From: Sediminihabitans luteus
GTDB taxonomy: Bacteria; Actinomycetota; Actinomycetes; Actinomycetales; Cellulomonadaceae
Direction of reading: 5' to 3'
NCBI RefSeq assembly: GCF_002797595.1
Contig: NZ_PGFE01000001.1
Span: forward strand, 372,001-436,000
Length of the DNA: 64,000 nucleotides
Shown here one piece after another: positions 59,450 through 64,000 of the stretch. How positions within the stretch are numbered: the first letter of the stretch is position 1; every line of letters starts with the position of its first letter. The notes under the pieces were generated by a model, which saw nothing but the letters and a program-made list of their open reading frames with translations, ran no database searches and was not told the DNA's origin. Made by a program: the position numbers and the translations under genes.

Positions 59450-60793
59450 TCAGTACGTCGGCAGGTGGGGTGCGACGTCGCGCACCCAGGCGAGCACGCC
59501 GCCCTCGACGTCGTGCGCGTCGACCCCCGCCTCGCGCGCCGCCGAGACGACGCGCGCCGAGCGGGCGCCCGACTTGCACAGCACGAGCACGGGCCGGTCG
59601 AGCGGGAGGTCCGCGAGCGCCGCCATGGCCGCGGCGGAGGTGCCGAGGAACGTGCCGCTCGGCACGACGCGTGCGCCGGGGACCGCGACGATCTGCGTCT
59701 CCCACTCCTCGCGCACGTCGAGCAGCAGCGCGCCGGCGTCGACGAGCGCGTCGAGGTCCGCGGGTCGCACCGTCGTGCGGTCCGCGGTCGCGCGGTCCAC
59801 CGTCGCGTCGCCCCCGGCCGCGGGACCACCCACCGTGGGCTCCCCCACGGCGGACGCCGTCGACGCGGACGCCGCCACCGCCCCCGGGAGCCCGCAGAAC
59901 GCCGCGTACGCGTCGGGCCCGTCGAGCAGCGCGGTCACGGGCTCGCGCGTGGGGTCGCGGCGCACCGCGAGCTCGCGCCACGTCACGTCGAGCGCGTCGT
60001 AGACCGTGAGCCGCCCGAGGAGGGTGCGACCGGTGCCGGTCACTAGCTTGATCGCCTCGGTCGCCATGGCGGAGCCGATCGTGCCGCACATGGCGCCGAG
60101 CACGCCGCCGGTCGCGCAGTCGGGCACGGCCCCGGGGGGCGGGGGCTCAGGAAAGACGTCGCGGTAGGTGACCCCGGCCGCGAGGGCGGGGTCGAGCGGG
60201 GCCGCGGTGGCGGCGTCCGCTCCCTGCGGGTCGGTGTCGGGCGCGAGGTGGGGGGCCGCCCAGAAGGTCGAGACCTGGCCCTGGAACTGGTGGATCGACC
60301 CCCACACGACGGGGATGCCGAGCACCTCGGCGGCGTCGGAGACGAGGTAGCGGGTCGCGAAGTTGTCGGCGCCGTCGAGCACGAGGTCGTACCCGCGCAG
60401 CACGTCGAGCGCCGTGGCCGCGTCGAGGCGCAGCCGGTGCCGCTCGACCGTGACGAACGGGTTGACGGCGGCGATGGCGTCGCGCGCCGAGTCGACCTTG
60501 GGCCGGCGCACGTCCTGCCCGCGGTGGATCACCTGACGCTGCAGGTTGGACGTGTCGACGCGGTCGTCGTCGACGATCCCGATCGTGCCGACGCCCGCGG
60601 CCGCGAGGTACAGCAGCGCCGGGCTGCCGAGGCCGCCCGCACCGATCACCGCGACGCGCGCCGCGGCGAGGCGCCGCTGCCCGTCGGGCCCTACGCCGGG
60701 CAGCACGAGGTGCCGCGCGTACCGGGCGAGCTCGTCGGGGCCGAGCGGCGGCCCGGGGTCGACCAGGGGTGCCAGGCGCGGCGTGCCGGTCAC
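59450..60793 (-). CDS. moeZ: Adenylyltransferase/sulfurtransferase, ThiF-rhodanese (MoeZ type)
   Basis: Activates ThiS or MoaD C-termini and adds sulfur. The 447-residue protein has the ThiF/MoeB E1-like domain (about 1-285): VAVIGAGGLGSPALLYLAAAG, then DRVDTSNLQRQVIHRGQDV, DGADNFATRYLVSD, with the active-site Cys in PDCATGGVLGAMCG. A rhodanese domain follows (about 350-445) with persulfide Cys in VLVLCKSGARSARVVSA. The second zinc Cys pair of MoeB is missing (RRDPTREP), as usual for actinobacterial MoeZ. A Ala/Thr/Pro-rich linker joins the domains. GTG start 1 nt after the DUF3817 stop. Confidence 0.93.
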   Translation of the reverse strand: MTGTPRLAPLVDPGPPLGPDELARYARHLVLPGVGPDGQRRLAAARVAVIGAGGLGSPALLYLAAAGVGTIGIVDDDRVDTSNLQRQVIHRGQDVRRPKVDSARDAIAAVNPFVTVERHRLRLDAATALDVLRGYDLVLDGADNFATRYLVSDAAEVLGIPVVWGSIHQFQGQVSTFWAAPHLAPDTDPQGADAATAAPLDPALAAGVTYRDVFPEPPPPGAVPDCATGGVLGAMCGTIGSAMATEAIKLVTGTGRTLLGRLTVYDALDVTWRELAVRRDPTREPVTALLDGPDAYAAFCGLPGAVAASASTASAVGEPTVGGPAAGGDATVDRATADRTTVRPADLDALVDAGALLLDVREEWETQIVAVPGARVVPSGTFLGTSAAAMAALADLPLDRPVLVLCKSGARSARVVSAAREAGVDAHDVEGGVLAWVRDVAPHLPTY

Positions 60794-60794
60794 G

Positions 60795-61238
60795 TCAGAC
60801 CCGCTGCTCGAGCGCGGTGAGCTTGGCGTCGGCCTCGGCGTGGACCTTCTTCTCGAGCACGAACGACATCACGGGCACGACGCCCGCGAGCACCATCGTC
60901 ACGAGACGTCCGAGGCTCCAGCGCATCTTGGACCACAGGTCGACCACCGTCACGAGGTACAGCACGTAGATCCAGCCGTGCGCGTACGGGATCCACGAGA
61001 TGTACGGCAGCAGGGCGTCGGACGTCCCGAGCCCTTCGACCAGCGCGTACTTGTAGAGCATCTCGACGCAGAGGATGAGCAACATCACACCGGTGACGAG
61101 GGCCATGAACCGGTAGCGCGCGAGCGAGGCCCGCGCCTTGCGGACGGCCTCGCGGACGACGGCGTTGCCCGGGTTCCCGGGCTTCGTGCCGTCGGTCGGG
61201 GCCTGGCTCGCGGGGGCGGGGGTGTCCGGGGTGCTCAT
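60795..61238 (-). CDS. DUF3817 membrane protein
   Basis: A 147-residue protein with three hydrophobic helices: RFMALVTGVMLLILCVEMLY, YISWIPYAHGWIYVLYLVTV (with the family's PYAHGW motif) and LVTMVLAGVVPVMSFVLEKK. The DUF3817 family is actinobacterial and uncharacterised. GGACGAGCG precedes ATG 61238. One nucleotide separates its stop from the moeZ start, so they share a transcript. Confidence 0.85.
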   Translation of the reverse strand: MSTPDTPAPASQAPTDGTKPGNPGNAVVREAVRKARASLARYRFMALVTGVMLLILCVEMLYKYALVEGLGTSDALLPYISWIPYAHGWIYVLYLVTVVDLWSKMRWSLGRLVTMVLAGVVPVMSFVLEKKVHAEADAKLTALEQRV

Positions 61239-61303
61239 CGCTCGTCCTTCGTGCCGACTCAAAAGTGTGGATCGCGTCCGCGAACCTCACTCATGCTAGT
61301 CAT

Positions 61304-63079
61304 GTGCGATCCCTCCCCCTCACCGACCCCGGGACCCCCGACCTCCGCGGACCCGCCGCCTACCTGCGGTGGATCGCCGGCAAGCAGTGGGGCGTCCTCA
61401 CGGTCGCGACGCTGCTGTCCTCGATCACGTTCGCCGCGCAGGCCGTCCAGCCGTACCTGCTAGGCCGCGCGATCGACGACGGGCTCTCGGCAGGCTTCGG
61501 CCCCGACCTGTGGACCTGGGCAGGGGCGCTGCTGGGCGTGGGGATCGTCCTGACGGTCGCCGCCGCGCTCGGGCACCGCTGGGACCTGACGAACTGGATG
61601 CGCGCGACGTTCCGCACGTCGCAGCTCATCGGCCGGTCGGTCTCGCGCTCGGGCGACGCGATCACGGAGAAGCTCCCCACGGGCGAGGTCGTCGCGTCGG
61701 TCGCGACGGACGCGTTCCGCATGGGTGACGTGTTCCTCATGTTCCCGCGGTTCGTCGGCAGCCTCGTCGCGTACCTCGTGGTCGCCGGGATCATGCTGAG
61801 CCAGTCGTTCGAGCTCGGGCTCGTGATCGTCCTCGGGCTGCCCGCGGTCGCCGCGATCCTCGCCCTGCTGGTCAAGCCGCTGCAGCGTCGGCAGGCCGCC
61901 CAGCGCGAGGCGTCGGGCCGTCTGACGACGCTCGGTGCCGACACGGTCTCGGGCCTGCGGATCCTGCGCGGGATCGGCGGCGAGGACGTCTTCACGTCCC
62001 GCTACCGCGCGCAGTCGCAGCAGGTGCGCCGCGCGGGCGTGCGGGTCGCCGCGACCCAGTCGCTGCTCGACGCGCTCTCGGTGCTGCTGCCCGGCCTGTT
62101 CGTCGCGCTCGTGCTGTACCTCGGCGCGACCGCCGCGGTCGCGGGCGAGATCACGCCCGGCCAGCTCGCGTCGTTCTACGGCTACGCGGCGTTCCTCGCG
62201 TGGCCGCTGCAGAACGCGATGCAGATGCTCCAGATGAGCACCAAGGCGTACGTCGCGGCCAAGAAGATCGTCGGCGTGCTCTCGACCGTGCCGTCCTCGG
62301 GCTCGACCCCCGGCCGGGTGCCCGCACCGCCCGCCGGGTCGCCGCTGGTCGACGAGGTCAGCGGGCTCGAGCTCGCGCCGGGCCGCGTCGTCGCGCTCGT
62401 GAGCCAGGACCCCGACGAGTCCGCACGCATCGCGACCCGCCTGGGCCGGTTCGACGACGCAGCCGAGGTCGAGACGCCCGTGCGGCTCGGCGGCGTGCTG
62501 CTCGCCGACATCGACAAGCACGAGGTGCGCGGGCGCGTCGTCGTCGCCGAGGCCACGCCCCAGCTGTTCTCGGGCGTGCTCGCGGGCGAGCTCGACGTGC
62601 GCGGTCGCGCCACCCGGGACGACCTCATGGCCGCGATCCAGGTCGCGGACGCGCACGACGTGCTCTCCTCGGTGCCCGACGGCCTCGACGGCGAGCTCCC
62701 CGAGAAGGGCCGGTCGCTCTCGGGCGGCCAGCGCCAGCGCGTCGCGCTCGCGCGCGCCCTGCTGACCGAGCCCGAGGTGCTCGTGCTCGTCGAGCCGACC
62801 AGCGCGGTCGACGCGCACACCGAGGCGCGGATCGCGCAGCGCCTCGCCGAGGCCCGCGCCGGGCGGACGACGCTCGTGGTGACCGCGAGCCCGCTCGTGC
62901 TCGACCACGTCGACGACGTCGTCCTCGTCGAGGACGGGCGCGTGACCACGCACGGCACCCACCGCGAGCTGCTGCACCGACCGGCCGAGGCCGAGGGCGG
63001 CGCGGCCGCCGCCCGCTACCGCGCCGTCGTCGGGCGCAACCTCGACGAACCCGCCACCTCGATCGGAGCCCGCTCGTGA
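61304..63079 (+). CDS. ABC exporter half with degenerate ATPase
   Basis: A 591-residue half-exporter: six-helix membrane domain (about 25-310) and ATPase domain (about 345-575). The ATPase lacks a Walker A loop (VVALVSQDPDESARIA replaces GxxGxGKST), has Val for the Walker B Asp (VLVLVEPTSAVD, Glu kept) and no switch His (VVTASPLVL). Its signature LSGGQRQRVALARALL is intact. It can therefore only complete the partner's active site, as in heterodimeric exporters with one dead site. GTG 61304 is used; the frame to 61265 gives an unlikely extension. The stop overlaps the partner gene by four bases (GTGA). Confidence 0.87.
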   Translation: MRSLPLTDPGTPDLRGPAAYLRWIAGKQWGVLTVATLLSSITFAAQAVQPYLLGRAIDDGLSAGFGPDLWTWAGALLGVGIVLTVAAALGHRWDLTNWMRATFRTSQLIGRSVSRSGDAITEKLPTGEVVASVATDAFRMGDVFLMFPRFVGSLVAYLVVAGIMLSQSFELGLVIVLGLPAVAAILALLVKPLQRRQAAQREASGRLTTLGADTVSGLRILRGIGGEDVFTSRYRAQSQQVRRAGVRVAATQSLLDALSVLLPGLFVALVLYLGATAAVAGEITPGQLASFYGYAAFLAWPLQNAMQMLQMSTKAYVAAKKIVGVLSTVPSSGSTPGRVPAPPAGSPLVDEVSGLELAPGRVVALVSQDPDESARIATRLGRFDDAAEVETPVRLGGVLLADIDKHEVRGRVVVAEATPQLFSGVLAGELDVRGRATRDDLMAAIQVADAHDVLSSVPDGLDGELPEKGRSLSGGQRQRVALARALLTEPEVLVLVEPTSAVDAHTEARIAQRLAEARAGRTTLVVTASPLVLDHVDDVVLVEDGRVTTHGTHRELLHRPAEAEGGAAAARYRAVVGRNLDEPATSIGARS

Positions 63080-64000
63080 AGCTTCCCGTCGCCGACGCCC
63101 GCCAGGTGCGCGAGCACACGCGCGACCTGGCGCGCACCTACCGGCGTCCGCTCGTGCTCGTCGCGGTGCTGCACACCCTCGCCGCGCTCGCGGGGCTCGT
63201 CGGACCGCTGATCCTCGGCCGCCTCGTCGACGCCGTCGTCGAGGGCACGACCGACGCGTACGTCGCGAAGGTCATCGCGATCGGTCTCGTCGCGGTCGTG
63301 GCGCAGGCCGTGCTCATGCGGTTCGCGCAGCAGCGGTCGATGGTGTTCGGCGAGACCGTGTTCGCGGCGATCCGCGAGCGGTTCGTCGAGACCGTGACCC
63401 GCCTGCCGCTGTCGACCGTCGAGCGCGCCGGCACGGGCGACCTCGTGGCCCGCACGACCAACGACGTCGACCGCATCCAGCACGCCGTGCGATTCGGCGT
63501 GCCGCGCCTCATCGTCGCGGTCGTGACGGTCGCGCTGACCGTCGTCGCGTCCCTCGTCGTCGCGCCGCTCGTCGCGGTCGCGATGTTCGTCGGCCTGCCG
63601 ATCATGCTCGCAACCGTGCGCTGGTACCTGCGGCGCGCGAGCGCCGGGTACCTGCGCGAGGCCGCCGCCTACGCCGAGCTCAACGGGACCATCACCGAGA
63701 CCGTCGAGGGTGCGCGCACGGTCGACGCGCTCGGCCTTTCGGCCCGGCGCGAGGCACGCATCGACGCCGACATCCACGAGGCGTTCCTCTCCGAGCGGTA
63801 CACCCTCAACCTGCGCACCGTGCTCAACCCGGGCATGGACCTGTCGTTCGTGATCGCCCCGATCGCGGTGCTCGTGTGGGGCGGGTGGCTCATCTCGCAG
63901 GGCCAGGTCACGCTCGGCGCGGTCACGACCGTCGCGATGTTCACGTTCCAGCTCATGGGACCCGTGTGGGAGCTCATCTTCTGGCTCGACGAGATCCAGG
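63076..64000 (+). CDS. ABC exporter half, membrane domain only in window
   Basis: The first 308 codons of the partner half-exporter; it runs off the right edge before its ATPase. Six hydrophobic segments lie around residues 22-300 (LVLVAVLHTLAALAGLVGPL first), with the coupling helix sequence AYAELNGTITETVEGARTVD and WGGWLISQGQVTLGAVTTVA. GTG 63076 overlaps the upstream stop. With the degenerate partner it should form a heterodimer; its ATPase must supply the working Walker motifs, which cannot be checked here. Confidence 0.87.
   Translation, partial: MKLPVADARQVREHTRDLARTYRRPLVLVAVLHTLAALAGLVGPLILGRLVDAVVEGTTDAYVAKVIAIGLVAVVAQAVLMRFAQQRSMVFGETVFAAIRERFVETVTRLPLSTVERAGTGDLVARTTNDVDRIQHAVRFGVPRLIVAVVTVALTVVASLVVAPLVAVAMFVGLPIMLATVRWYLRRASAGYLREAAAYAELNGTITETVEGARTVDALGLSARREARIDADIHEAFLSERYTLNLRTVLNPGMDLSFVIAPIAVLVWGGWLISQGQVTLGAVTTVAMFTFQLMGPVWELIFWLDEIQ

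Noticed and set aside
59450-60793. MoeB that has lost zinc binding
   Set aside because: Lack of the second Cys pair is normal for actinobacterial MoeZ with a rhodanese domain, so it is not a defect.

Overview
The window is chromosomal DNA of a very GC-rich actinobacterium. Third codon positions are almost all G or C, GTG starts and 4-base ATGA/GTGA gene overlaps are common, and many promoters sit 6-9 nt before the start codon, so mRNAs are leaderless. Gene content (DUF3017 and DUF6350 beside purH/purN, a MoeZ-type adenylyltransferase, a DasR-type operator, a remnant of a family 6 cellulase) fits the order Micrococcales, most likely a Cellulomonas relative. The genus is an inference. There is no phage, IS element, tRNA, rRNA or CRISPR array.

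Layout. 1-3.6 kb: sugar uptake (ChvE-type binding protein, ATPase running off the left edge) divergent from a ROK regulator and a lone ABC ATPase. 3.6-13 kb: central metabolism and transport (acetyltransferase, purU, mdh, a fused double ABC exporter, NADP-isocitrate dehydrogenase, aquaporin). 13-19.4 kb: DUF3017, a flavin reductase, purH behind a ZTP riboswitch, purN, a PrmC-like methyltransferase. 19.5-25 kb: three alpha/beta hydrolases behind a large LuxR-family ATPase regulator. 25-31.6 kb: DUF6350, then a DasR-type binding-protein/permease/permease/GH20 hexosaminidase operon. 31.8-34 kb: sucCD. 34-40.4 kb: CLC-type channel, pcrA, small membrane proteins. 40.5-46.9 kb: the assimilatory sulfate reduction operon (sulfite reductase, cysH, cysD, cysN, cysG) preceded by an unannotated 30-residue cysteine-rich leader peptide. 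47-52.8 kb: a PspC/LiaRS-like envelope-stress module bracketed by two paralogous membrane proteins. 53.1-53.8 kb: a broken GH6 cellulase. 53.9-61.2 kb: guaA, thiamine genes (thiE, TPP riboswitch, thiO-thiS-thiG, moeZ/thiF) and DUF3817. 61.3-64 kb: a heterodimeric ABC exporter cut by the right edge.

How it fits together. The sulfur operon carries sulfate activation, APS reduction, sulfite reduction and the siroheme the reductase needs, and its leader peptide ends Cys-Arg-Cys-Cys, as expected for cysteine-dependent attenuation. Purine synthesis (purU, purH, purN, guaA) is controlled at least at purH by a ZTP riboswitch; thiamine synthesis by a TPP riboswitch. The GH20 operon has no ATPase of its own and carries a near-consensus DasR site, pointing to uptake and intracellular cleavage of N-acetylglucosamine oligosaccharides. 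The sucCD / DUF6350 / purN / purH / DUF3017 / mdh-icd neighbourhood looks like an older actinobacterial backbone interrupted by the GH20 operon and by the hydrolase cluster.
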